Below are positions 15,405 to 23,702 of a DNA stretch of 64,000 bases, one piece after another. Source of the DNA: Methanobrevibacter sp. YE315 (GTDB lineage Archaea > Methanobacteriota > Methanobacteria > Methanobacteriales > Methanobacteriaceae); assembly GCF_001548675.1 (NCBI RefSeq), contig NZ_CP010834.1, forward strand, positions 248,001-312,000. Reading direction: 5' to 3'. The stretch's first letter is position 1; each line of letters begins with the position of its first letter. A model generated the notes under the pieces. That model was not told the origin of the DNA and ran no database searches. It saw nothing but the letters and a program-made list of their open reading frames with translations. A program made the translations under genes and the position numbers.

Positions 15405-18400
15405 TTGAAATCTAATAAAGTCATGATAGTTGGTATTTTTTTACTAGCTATTTTCGCAATTGGGGCTGTCAGTGCAGCCGAGGATATTGACACGACAGAT
15501 AATGTTCTTGCAATTGACTCTGTCGATGAAATTGAAATAACACAGGAAGGCTCTGGTGAGCTTTTATGTTTGGCTGGAGACTCCAGTGGGGAAATTTTAG
15601 AGGAGGATGGAAATTCATATTCTGGTGGAAGTTCCACTGTTGACTCTCACTTTTATGGAACTACAATGACTGAACTATCTAATTTCATAAGACCTGCTGT
15701 TGATGGTGATGTCATTTATTTTGAAAATGATATCACCTCAGATCAAGCTTTTGAAAATACAACTAATGGAATACAAATTAACAAATGCATTACAATTAAT
15801 GGTAATGGGCATACAATTGATTTAAAAGGGTTAACACCGGCATTCTTTATTAAAACAACCAATGTTGTCTTGAATAATCTGACAATTAAAAATGGTCGAG
15901 CTTTCCAGAATGGGGGAGTTATTACATCAAGTAGTGTAGGTTCTTGTACCATAACCAACTGTATTTTTATGGATAATGCTGCGGAAGAACGTGGAGGGGT
16001 CATCTATTTAAATAGTGCCGATTCTTGCAATATAATCAATTCCAATTTTATTAATAATCAGGTATTATCATCCAGTATAGGTTATGGCGGTTCTATTTTT
16101 GCTGTCAATCATATTAATGTAAGAAATTGTACTTTTACCAACAATAAAGGAAATTATGGTGGTGCCATTTATTTAAAAAGCACAGGTGATTTGGCCGGTT
16201 GTAATTTTGTTGGCAACACTGCAGCCGGAAAGGGCTTTGGTGGTGCAATTTATGCTGAAAAATATATAAATTTAAATAATTGTAACTTCAACAACAATGA
16301 CGCAAAATATGGTGGTGCTGTTTATTCAGCAAGCAGCGGTTCATGTGATTTGACCGGTTGTAATTTTGTTGGTAACACTGCAATAGAAGGTGCTGGTGTC
16401 TACAGCTTCAATCGGGCTAATTTAAACAATTGTAATTTCACTGATAATACAATTTCCAATAATGTGGATAATAAGGGTGCTCGTGGTGCTGCTTTCTATG
16501 GTTCAGGTTCTTTTAATAATTGTAACTTTATCAATAATCATGCACAAAGTGATAAGAGCTATGGTGGTGGACTCTACATCAAACAAGATTCCACAATAAT
16601 CAACTGTAATTTCGAGGATAATACTGCAGAAATAAGTGGCGGTGCTGTTTATGCAGGTGTCGGCACTACTTTAGAGATAATTAATTCTAATTTCATTAAT
16701 AATCGTGCTCAAGGTGCTAATGGTTATGGTGGTGCTGTTTTTAGCAATATGACCAATGATTTAATTAGTAATTGTAACTTCACTAATAACTATGCAAAAA
16801 ATACCGGTGGTGCAATTTATTCACCAATTGGGGATTGCAATTTAAACGATTGTAATTTTTATGATAATGTTGCAGAAAATATTGCAGGCGCAATTTATTC
16901 AGTCAATGGTGTTTATGAATTAACTGATTGTGATTTTACCAACAATGCAGCAGAATCCGGTGGTGCTTTTTATGGTGGCGGCACATTAAACAATTGTAAC
17001 TTTACTAGTAATAGTGCTACTGCAAATGATGGCGGTGCTGTTTACAGCCTATTGAATTCCAATATGAATAACTGTATTTTCGTTGGCAATTCTGCAGGCC
17101 GTAACGGTGGTGCTACTTACAACAAGCAAACCTCAAATACAAACAATTGTATCTTTAACAATAATAATGCAGGCCGTAACGGTGGTGCAGCATTCAATGT
17201 TAATGCAAACAATTGTGATTTTGTAAATAATAATGCACAAAGTGATAACAGCGGATATGGAGGCGCGATGTATCAAGGTGATGCATCCAATTGTTATTTT
17301 GTAGATTGTTCCGCAGCCAAAAGAGGCGGTGCAATTGCTAATGGTAATGCACATGATTCAATATTCATAAATTGCGATAATCCATACGGTGTTGTTTATA
17401 ATGGTACTTCTGAAAATTGCATGTTCACTGAATCACCGGTTTTATACTGTCCGGACATTACTGTTGATTATGGTGAGGCAATATCCGTGCCAGTAAGAAT
17501 TCTTGACAAGGATGGCAGTGATGTTAACGGATTGCCTGTTGATGTTAAAGTTTATGAAGGCAATAAGCTGATAGATTCTTTTGCTACAGAATCAGGTTCT
17601 AGTGTAACACTAGACGTTGATGCAGGTAGCTATATTATTGCATTAACTAGCAAATATATTGACCCGATTAATGCTCGCCTTGTTGTTAATATTCCAAAAC
17701 CAAGCCCATTTATTTCAGCACCTCCTGTAACAACCCAATACGGCAAAAACGCAGTCATCACTGTTAATTTATTCAGTGATGTTCCTGGAAATGTAAAAAT
17801 CACCATAAATGGTAATACTCAAAAGGCAAAAATCACAAACGGTGTTGCAACATACACAGTTTCCGGATTAAACTATGGCCTATATCCTGTTGAGATTTCA
17901 TATCTTGGTAACTACAAATATGCTGCTGATTCAATTAACACTACTCTTAAAGTGAATAAAAATTCACCAATAGTCTCAATTGTTGCAAATGATATTGCAT
18001 ACAATGAAAATGCAACAGTAACAGTTAATTTAGCAAAAAATGTGGCTGGAAATGTAAGAATAACTGTAAATGGAGTAACTGAAAAAGTTAAAATTGTAAA
18101 TAAATTAGCATCTGCAACATTCACAGGTTTAAAAGCCGGCACACATGACGTAAAAGTAACATATGCAGGTAATATTAACTATGTTGCTCAAACAAAAACA
18201 GCAACTTTAAAAGTTGTTAAAGGAACTCCTATTATTTCAGCTGATGCTCCTGATGCAGATTATGGTGAAGATGCTGTTATCTCTGTTGCTTTATTTAAAG
18301 ATGTTCCGGGCAATGTAAGAGTTACTGTTAATGGAATTTCCGAAAGGACTAAAATCACAAATGGTGAAGCTACTTATACAGTTTCAGGTCTTAAAACTGG

Positions 18401-18998
18401 ATCTTATGAAGTAACAGTATATTATGCGGGCAATGTTAATTATAATGCACAAACTTTTAAAACTACTTTAAATATTGTTAAAGGAACTCCAATTACTGCA
18501 ATTTCTGTTAATAATATTAATGTTGGGGATACTGCTCAAATTAATGTTTTAACCGCAAAAAATGTCAATGGTAATATAAGAATCACTGTTAATGGAGTAA
18601 CTGAAAGAGTTAGAATCGTAAATGGTGTGGCCACTCTAAATGTAACTGGTCTAAAAGCAGGAACTTATGATGTAACTGCAGTTTATGCGGGTAGTACTTA
18701 TTTCAACTCTCAAACAAAAACTGCAACATTAACTGTAAGCAAAGGTTCTCCAGGCTTGTCATTTACCGCAGTAACAAAAAGTGGTAAAACCACTGTAACT
18801 GCCAAAATTGCTCAAGATGCTCCAGGAAATGTGAAAATCATCGTTGATGGTGTTAATACATACACTGCAAAAATCACAAATGGTGTTGCAACATATGCCA
18901 TTTCAGGTTTAGCAAGTGGAAGCCACACAATCAAAGTAACCTACGGTGGAAACTATAAGTATACTTCACAAAGCAGAGCAAAAACAATAACTGTTTAA
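15405..18998 (+). CDS. Adhesin-like protein: beta-helix followed by five Ig-like repeats
   Basis: A protein of 1197 residues. The signal peptide is MIVGIFLLAIFAIGAVSAAE. Residues 70-680 are a right-handed beta-helix with some 25 coils of the form NCxFxxNxAxxxGGAxY, typical of polymorphic-outer-membrane-like repeats. From about residue 765 to the end there are five Ig-like domains of about 86 residues (GNVxITVNGxxxxxKIxNGxAxYxVSGLxxGxxxVxVxYxGNxxY). There is no C-terminal membrane helix or sorting tail; it ends with the last Ig strand (SRAKTITV). Start is TTG at 15405 behind AGGGAG. Such proteins face the cell surface and are thought to mediate attachment to partners or host. Confidence 0.9.
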   Translation: MKSNKVMIVGIFLLAIFAIGAVSAAEDIDTTDNVLAIDSVDEIEITQEGSGELLCLAGDSSGEILEEDGNSYSGGSSTVDSHFYGTTMTELSNFIRPAVDGDVIYFENDITSDQAFENTTNGIQINKCITINGNGHTIDLKGLTPAFFIKTTNVVLNNLTIKNGRAFQNGGVITSSSVGSCTITNCIFMDNAAEERGGVIYLNSADSCNIINSNFINNQVLSSSIGYGGSIFAVNHINVRNCTFTNNKGNYGGAIYLKSTGDLAGCNFVGNTAAGKGFGGAIYAEKYINLNNCNFNNNDAKYGGAVYSASSGSCDLTGCNFVGNTAIEGAGVYSFNRANLNNCNFTDNTISNNVDNKGARGAAFYGSGSFNNCNFINNHAQSDKSYGGGLYIKQDSTIINCNFEDNTAEISGGAVYAGVGTTLEIINSNFINNRAQGANGYGGAVFSNMTNDLISNCNFTNNYAKNTGGAIYSPIGDCNLNDCNFYDNVAENIAGAIYSVNGVYELTDCDFTNNAAESGGAFYGGGTLNNCNFTSNSATANDGGAVYSLLNSNMNNCIFVGNSAGRNGGATYNKQTSNTNNCIFNNNNAGRNGGAAFNVNANNCDFVNNNAQSDNSGYGGAMYQGDASNCYFVDCSAAKRGGAIANGNAHDSIFINCDNPYGVVYNGTSENCMFTESPVLYCPDITVDYGEAISVPVRILDKDGSDVNGLPVDVKVYEGNKLIDSFATESGSSVTLDVDAGSYIIALTSKYIDPINARLVVNIPKPSPFISAPPVTTQYGKNAVITVNLFSDVPGNVKITINGNTQKAKITNGVATYTVSGLNYGLYPVEISYLGNYKYAADSINTTLKVNKNSPIVSIVANDIAYNENATVTVNLAKNVAGNVRITVNGVTEKVKIVNKLASATFTGLKAGTHDVKVTYAGNINYVAQTKTATLKVVKGTPIISADAPDADYGEDAVISVALFKDVPGNVRVTVNGISERTKITNGEATYTVSGLKTGSYEVTVYYAGNVNYNAQTFKTTLNIVKGTPITAISVNNINVGDTAQINVLTAKNVNGNIRITVNGVTERVRIVNGVATLNVTGLKAGTYDVTAVYAGSTYFNSQTKTATLTVSKGSPGLSFTAVTKSGKTTVTAKIAQDAPGNVKIIVDGVNTYTAKITNGVATYAISGLASGSHTIKVTYGGNYKYTSQSRAKTITV

Positions 18999-19032
18999 AT
19001 AGAGATTAAATTCTCTATTTTTTTCTCTTTTT
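18997..19032 (+). terminator. Hairpin plus T-tract after the first adhesin
   Basis: AAATAGAGA at 18997-19005 pairs perfectly with TCTCTATTT at 19012-19020, with a six-base loop, followed by T-rich sequence to 19032. The hairpin begins at the stop codon. This looks like an intrinsic terminator of bacterial style. Confidence 0.65.
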
Positions 19033-19086
19033 TCCAAATACATTTAAATCCCATATAAAATAAACTAATTATAAAAGACTTTGAGT

Positions 19087-20025
19087 ATGAGTATAATGGG
19101 TGAAAAATACATTAGAAATAATAGGAACTCCTATAATATCGTTAAGAATTCAAAAATCTATGCTAAAATCACGGCTTTAGATGATGCCATTTTTATAAGG
19201 GACTTATTGATAAAAAAAAATTGGGATTTGAATAAGATTCCAGAAACAGTCAAAAAAGATGATAATTATTTAGTTTTGGCAGTCATTGACGAAAAGCTTC
19301 ATCTTTTGGCTAAGTTCAAATCCAAACCGGACTCTGAAACCATAATAAAACTCACAAAAAACAAAATCAGAAACCCGAACAATTCCAAATATGGTCTGAA
19401 CATCACAAAAGTCTTTGATACCTATGTAATCAAAAAGCAAATCGCATCAGACGAGTATATTTTCGGCTATTATGATAATTTGGCTGATGCACAGTTTGTT
19501 AGAAACTTTCTTCTGGATAACAATTGGAACGTCAATGAATTTGGCGAAATAGAATTCGATGAGGAGACCGACTCATACAAAGTCATAAAAGTCATTGATG
19601 ATAATGTCTATGTTATCGATTCCTATGACTCAAAAGATGAAATTGACTTAAAAAAATCATATGAAAATTTCCTATCCCGGATTTCAAAGCACAAATTCGG
19701 GCTTGCCAGTCAACCGCACCTGGACTTGTTAAAAGATAAAATCCCTGAATTGGAAGAAGAATTTGATGTAAAGACAAAAGATGATGTGTGGTCTTTTGAA
19801 GATGTATCTTCGCCGTTAAATGATATTATTTTCAATTTAACTCCATTTCAGCAGAGCGTATATGATTCAATCGATTCAAACACTTCTTTGGATGAAATTA
19901 AAAAATCAATGATAAGGTACAAGTCTAAAAATTTCGATAAAAAAATCTTAAAGAACATTGATGATTTGATTGAATTGAATCTAATCGAAATGGTTGATGA
20001 TGAGGTTTATAGAAAAACGGATTAG
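19087..20025 (+). CDS. Protein with two AP2-like repeats and a C-terminal winged-helix-like region
   Basis: A protein of 312 residues. Two copies of an approximately 100-residue unit can be aligned, at residues 7-106 and 107-206: each has a basic start with Y-x-I-x-K, then a D-A-x-F-V/I-R-x-x-L-L-x-x-N-W helix (DDAIFIRDLLIKKNWD; ADAQFVRNFLLDNNWN), an acidic loop, a hydrophobic hairpin and K-Y/F-G-L. The pattern recalls AP2-like DNA-binding repeats of methanogens. The last 80 residues (LTPFQQSVYDSID ... LIELNLIEMVDDEVYRK) look like a winged helix. A TATA box near 19056 places the start of transcription close to the ATG at 19087. A DNA-binding role is inferred. Confidence 0.65.
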   Translation: MSIMGEKYIRNNRNSYNIVKNSKIYAKITALDDAIFIRDLLIKKNWDLNKIPETVKKDDNYLVLAVIDEKLHLLAKFKSKPDSETIIKLTKNKIRNPNNSKYGLNITKVFDTYVIKKQIASDEYIFGYYDNLADAQFVRNFLLDNNWNVNEFGEIEFDEETDSYKVIKVIDDNVYVIDSYDSKDEIDLKKSYENFLSRISKHKFGLASQPHLDLLKDKIPELEEEFDVKTKDDVWSFEDVSSPLNDIIFNLTPFQQSVYDSIDSNTSLDEIKKSMIRYKSKNFDKKILKNIDDLIELNLIEMVDDEVYRKTD

Positions 20026-20051
20026 ATAAGGAATATTGTCTATTCCCTATC
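20025..20051. terminator. Hairpin between convergent genes
   Basis: GATAAGGAATA (20025-20035) and TATTCCCTATC (20041-20051) pair at 10 of 11 positions with loop TTGTC. It begins at the stop of the plus-strand gene and covers the stop of the minus-strand tautomerase gene, so it could serve both. Confidence 0.6.
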
Positions 20052-20228
20052 GCTTAGAAGTTCACCGGCTACTCCAATACTTTCCTTTGGATAAGCTTGA
20101 ACCAGTACGGTTATAGCTTCAACAGGCAAATCATATGCGTCAGCTACAACTTTAGATACGTTTTTAACCATTTCTCTTTTCTTTTCGACACTTATTCCAT
20201 CATTTCCAGCTATTGTTATTACAGGCAT
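20040..20228 (-). CDS. 4-oxalocrotonate tautomerase family enzyme (DmpI-like)
   Basis: A protein of 62 residues beginning MPVITIAGNDGISVEKKREMV. After removal of Met, Pro1 would be the catalytic base of the tautomerase superfamily. The beta-alpha-beta pattern continues with VLVQAYPKESIGVAGEL, where the usual Arg/Lys region of 4-OT is partly replaced. DmpI-type proteins occur in many methanogens with unknown natural substrates. Start ATG follows GGTGAT. Confidence 0.88.
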   Translation of the reverse strand: MPVITIAGNDGISVEKKREMVKNVSKVVADAYDLPVEAITVLVQAYPKESIGVAGELLSDRE

Positions 20229-20292
20229 GTTATCACCATTTAAAATTTATTAGATAGGTTGTATAAATAAATTATTAAAAGGTTTTGATAAA

Positions 20293-20751
20293 ATGCTCGG
20301 TGAAAAAGAACTTGTTAAGTTGTTTCCAGATTTTGCGGATTTGGTGCAGCCTTCTGGAATTGATTTGGAATTGGATAAAATATACACACAGCAAAGCGGT
20401 GGCTCACTCATTGACAATGAAAAGAACTTGCCGGAAATTAAGGAACTTGAAGGTGATATCTACACCTTAAAGCCACATACTGCATATCTTGCAAGCATTA
20501 AAAGGAAAGTTAAGATACCTAAAGGTTATACAATGCTTTATCTTCCTCGCTCAACACTTTTAAGGTCATTTATTTCAGTTCAAACTGCGGTTGGAGATCC
20601 TGGTTTTTATGGAACATTGATGTTCATGATCTACAATCACGGCGAATATGAGTATAAAATCAAATCAGGCGACAGGATTGCACAGGCTGTCGTATTTCCG
20701 GTTGAAGGCTCAGGGGAATATGACGGTTCTTATCAGGAGGTGGAAGAGTGA
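20293..20751 (+). CDS. dUTPase / dCTP deaminase family protein, probably dUTP diphosphatase
   Basis: A protein of 152 residues. Family blocks are present: QPSGIDLELDKI near residue 19, LPRSTLLRSFI near 84, VQTAVGDPGFYGTLMFMIYNHG from 96 to 117, SGDRIAQAVVF near 125 and a C-terminal YDGSYQ. D102 in the VGDPGFYG motif fits the water-activating Asp of trimeric dUTPases. The Glu that catalyses deamination in dCTP deaminases (G-x-x-T-L-E) is replaced by M112, so hydrolysis of dUTP without deamination is the better inference. A TATA box at about 20266 suggests a leaderless start. The stop overlaps the next start by 4 bases (GTGA). Confidence 0.82.
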   Translation: MLGEKELVKLFPDFADLVQPSGIDLELDKIYTQQSGGSLIDNEKNLPEIKELEGDIYTLKPHTAYLASIKRKVKIPKGYTMLYLPRSTLLRSFISVQTAVGDPGFYGTLMFMIYNHGEYEYKIKSGDRIAQAVVFPVEGSGEYDGSYQEVEE

Positions 20752-22280
20752 ATGTAGCTGACAGATTTGTCCAAATCCTTGAAGAGGAAGGTATTGTTGA
20801 TGTTTTTGGAATTCCCGGCGAGCAAATTATGCCTCTTTACAAAGCATTATCAAAATCCAGCATTAACCATGTCTTGACAAGACACGAGCAGGCAGCGGCC
20901 CATGCGGCTGACGGTTATTACCGGGCAAGCGGAAAAATCGGGGTATGCATTTCAACAGCGTCCCCAGGGGCACTGAATTTTACAATGGCCGTAGCTACAG
21001 CATTCAAGGATAACATTCCCATGCTGATTATAACAGGGGACAATGAGTTAAAGTACAGAAATACGGATTATTTCCAATCCACTCCACAAGTTAATATATT
21101 CAAGCACATAACAAGAGCATCATACAATCCATTGAACGGTACCGAAGCGATGTATGTCTTAAGGGCAGCTATTTATGAGCTTAAGACAATTCCAAAAGGA
21201 CCAATTCACATTAACTTGTCAAAAGATGTGCTTTTGCAAGAGGAGTTCAATGATTTTGACTTGTGTTATCTGTGTGAAGATGATTTATCCAATTTAAGTA
21301 AAGCTCAGGAGTTAATTAATAATTCCCAAAAGCCATTATTCATTTTGGGGGCAGGTGCAATCACCCAAAAGGACAACATCCAAAGGATTGCAGAAAAATA
21401 CCAGATTCCAGTCACTACAACATTTCATGGTAAAGGAATTATCCCTGAGGACAATCCCTTAAACTTGGGATTGGTGGGAATACGCTCAACACCACGCGCA
21501 AAATATGCATTTGAAAATTCAGACTGCATAATTGCATTAGGCGTTAAGGCGTCTGAAAGAACATTTCCAGAAATTCCTGAAAATCTGATTCATGTAAACA
21601 TCAACAAGGATGTCTTAATAGGAGACTATCCGATTCATGGAAAAGTCGAAGACTTTTTGCTTGAAACAAGATTCAGCAAAACCAATTGGCTAGATGAAAT
21701 TTTAGAGATTGATAACCGTGTTGAAATTGAAGGTCTTGATGATGATTTAAAACCGCAGGCTGCAATTAAAAGAATTCTGGATAAATTTGCCGACAACATT
21801 ATCGCTTCAGATGCAGGGTCCCATACCACTTGGACTACTCTTTTGAAAAGGTCAAAACGACCTGGGCAATTGTTGTTTTCAGGGGCAATGGCGCCGATGG
21901 GTTATGGTCTGCCCGCAGCTATTGGTGCAAGCATTGCAACTGGTGAAAAGGTAATTGTCATAAATGGCGATGGGGATGTTCAGATGAACATTCAGGAATT
22001 GGCAACAATAAGAGAGAACAATCTTGATATTGTCATGTTCATTTTGAATAATTCAGAGTTTGGAATTATTCGCCAATGGCAGGAAGACTTTTATGATATG
22101 GAACCTTACCAAGTCAAATTGCATAATCCTGACTTTGCAAAATTAGCTTCAAGTTATGGAATTGATGGGGCTAGAGTTGATAATATAAAAGATTTGGAAT
22201 TGTTGTTGGAAAAGGATTTGACCGGACCGTTTGTTGTGGAAGTCGTCGTTGAAAGTGAAAATATCCCCCTTCCGGAATAA
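20748..22280 (+). CDS. Thiamine diphosphate enzyme, acetolactate synthase large-subunit-like
   Basis: A protein of 510 residues starting at GTG, with GGAGGTGG at 20736 as ribosome binding site. The three ThDP-enzyme domains are complete: the PYR domain with catalytic E47 (TRHEQAAAHAADGY), the central domain (PLFILGAGA), and the PP domain with the ThDP motif GDGDVQMN about residue 407 running to ILNN. It is shorter than biosynthetic IlvB proteins (550-600) and has no small regulatory subunit gene beside it. It is co-transcribed with the dUTPase-like gene. Acetolactate synthase is the nearest named family, but other decarboxylases of this family cannot be excluded. Confidence 0.8.
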   Translation: MNVADRFVQILEEEGIVDVFGIPGEQIMPLYKALSKSSINHVLTRHEQAAAHAADGYYRASGKIGVCISTASPGALNFTMAVATAFKDNIPMLIITGDNELKYRNTDYFQSTPQVNIFKHITRASYNPLNGTEAMYVLRAAIYELKTIPKGPIHINLSKDVLLQEEFNDFDLCYLCEDDLSNLSKAQELINNSQKPLFILGAGAITQKDNIQRIAEKYQIPVTTTFHGKGIIPEDNPLNLGLVGIRSTPRAKYAFENSDCIIALGVKASERTFPEIPENLIHVNINKDVLIGDYPIHGKVEDFLLETRFSKTNWLDEILEIDNRVEIEGLDDDLKPQAAIKRILDKFADNIIASDAGSHTTWTTLLKRSKRPGQLLFSGAMAPMGYGLPAAIGASIATGEKVIVINGDGDVQMNIQELATIRENNLDIVMFILNNSEFGIIRQWQEDFYDMEPYQVKLHNPDFAKLASSYGIDGARVDNIKDLELLLEKDLTGPFVVEVVVESENIPLPE

Positions 22281-22282
22281 TT

Positions 22283-22534
22283 TCAGAGGGTTTTCACATA
22301 TTCTTTAATAATTTCATCAATTTCAACTGCATCATGTAGGGGTGCGAAGTAAAATTCACCATTTTCTTTATAAATTATTCCAACAGGCATAATGGATGCT
22401 GATGAAATCATCCCTTTTATGGAAATGATGTCAATCTGAAACACAAATGTAAATCCACAAAGTTGGCGGAAGCCATATTCATTGATTTTTTCGATGTTGA
22501 ATTTGTCTTCAATGAATTTTTTAATGTCATCCAT
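22283..22534 (-). CDS. Conserved hypothetical protein
   Basis: A protein of 83 residues: IKKFIEDKFNIEKINEYGFRQ, then FTFVFQIDIISIKGMIS, VGIIYKENGEFYFAPLHD and IDEIIKEYVKTL. It is soluble, alternating helix and strand. The ATG overlaps the end of the upstream DUF2953 gene by 8 bases and follows GGTG, so it is translationally coupled to that gene. I do not recognise a family; a role with the DUF2953 and YtfJ pair is suggested only by position. Confidence 0.7.
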   Translation of the reverse strand: MDDIKKFIEDKFNIEKINEYGFRQLCGFTFVFQIDIISIKGMISSASIMPVGIIYKENGEFYFAPLHDAVEIDEIIKEYVKTL

Positions 22535-23111
22535 TCATAACACCTCTGATTAATGTTCTAACTTCCTTTTTTGAAATCAATCTTAATGCCGGTGGGATCA
22601 GTTTTAACAGGTTGATGTCAAGCTCATTAATTCCTTCCGCATCAAGAACACTTCCATTGAAACTGGGTTCGGCAGTTAGCCTTGCGTTTTCATGAGCATT
22701 ATTCACGATAGTTAACAGTCCCCAGATGTATCCGATGTATTGTGCAGTATCTGCATAGGAATCAAGGCCAAAAATAATGTGATTTTTAAGTTTTTTAATT
22801 TTTATGCATTTTACAAATGACTCCAAAAATGTTTTGAAGTCTTCAAAACAAGGTTTGGCTAATTTAAGGATTTCTTTTATGTCAGTGCCACTTTCCTCAT
22901 CATCTTCTTCTTCCTCTTCTTCATAGTCTTTATCCTGTGATGGGAAAGTGATAGAGTAAATTTTGATTTTTTTTAAAATAAGTATTTTCAAACATCCTTT
23001 TAGTTTACTGCCTTTTTTATCATATATTAGAGTTATTTTAACTCCAATATACAGTAAAATAATGATAAATAAGATGATTATTAGAATAATCATCCCTAGG
23101 ATGTTTAACAT
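22527..23111 (-). CDS. DUF2953 membrane protein (YtfI-like)
   Basis: A protein of 194 residues with an N-terminal membrane segment (ILGMIILIIILFIIILLYIGV), a strand-rich part (KITLIYDKKGSKLKGCLKILIL), an acidic patch (YEEEEEEDDEES near residue 62) and the conserved C-terminal block IIFGLDSYADTAQYIGYIWGLL ... LTAEPSFNGSVLDAEGIN. This block pattern is DUF2953. In Bacillus the DUF2953 gene ytfI lies next to ytfJ/gerW; here a YtfJ-family gene is 11 bases upstream. Function unknown. Confidence 0.82.
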   Translation of the reverse strand: MLNILGMIILIIILFIIILLYIGVKITLIYDKKGSKLKGCLKILILKKIKIYSITFPSQDKDYEEEEEEDDEESGTDIKEILKLAKPCFEDFKTFLESFVKCIKIKKLKNHIIFGLDSYADTAQYIGYIWGLLTIVNNAHENARLTAEPSFNGSVLDAEGINELDINLLKLIPPALRLISKKEVRTLIRGVMNG

Positions 23112-23122
23112 AGAGTAGTTTC

Positions 23123-23542
23123 CTATTCTTCTTCTTCGCTTTCAGTGGTTGTAAATTCAGGTTCAATATATTCGGATTCGTCGTAGTATTCGTCATTTTG
23201 TGATCCAAGATAACTTTTAACCAAGTCAGTTATGACTAAACCTAAATCTGATAGGGCCTTGTTTGTTTCACTTCCTTTGCTTAAGTTAAGTACGCGAACA
23301 CCTTCGGCATCAGTTCCTTTTTTAGGAATCATTACCATTGTAATAGGTTCTACACCGGCTCCGGCACCTGCTGCATTGCCTCCTTCTTTACCAAAAAGGC
23401 TTTCGCCAGCTCCAAATCCAACTCCCATTCTCACTACAGGAATTAAGATTTTATCTTCGGTTTCAATCGGTTCGCCGATTACATTGTCAACATTAATAAG
23501 TTTATGTAATTCTTCAACAGTTGTTTTAATATTATTTGCCAT
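23123..23542 (-). CDS. YtfJ/GerW-family protein
   Basis: A protein of 139 residues. The family core is clear: VIGEPIETEDKILIPVVRMGVGFGAGE, a glycine-rich loop (GGNAAGAGAGVEPITMVMIPK) and VRVLNLSKG. The C-terminus is acidic. In spore formers GerW is needed for lysozyme resistance and germination; archaeal members have no known role. A GGATGTGA ribosome binding site precedes the ATG. It is the first gene of the three-gene minus-strand group 23542-22283, and the repeat array lies just upstream of its promoter. Confidence 0.9.
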   Translation of the reverse strand: MANNIKTTVEELHKLINVDNVIGEPIETEDKILIPVVRMGVGFGAGESLFGKEGGNAAGAGAGVEPITMVMIPKKGTDAEGVRVLNLSKGSETNKALSDLGLVITDLVKSYLGSQNDEYYDESEYIEPEFTTTESEEEE

Positions 23543-23702
23543 AGTTTCACATCCTATTTGATATATAATCTATGTTGTTAATATTTAAAATATTTTTAGT
23601 ATCCCGTTTTTAGGAATGTTTTTTTAAGGATGTCATCTTTGTTTTTGATAAAAAAGTTATTCGGGTTTGATGAATTTCTCAAGTATTACTTTTTTTATGA
23701 TT

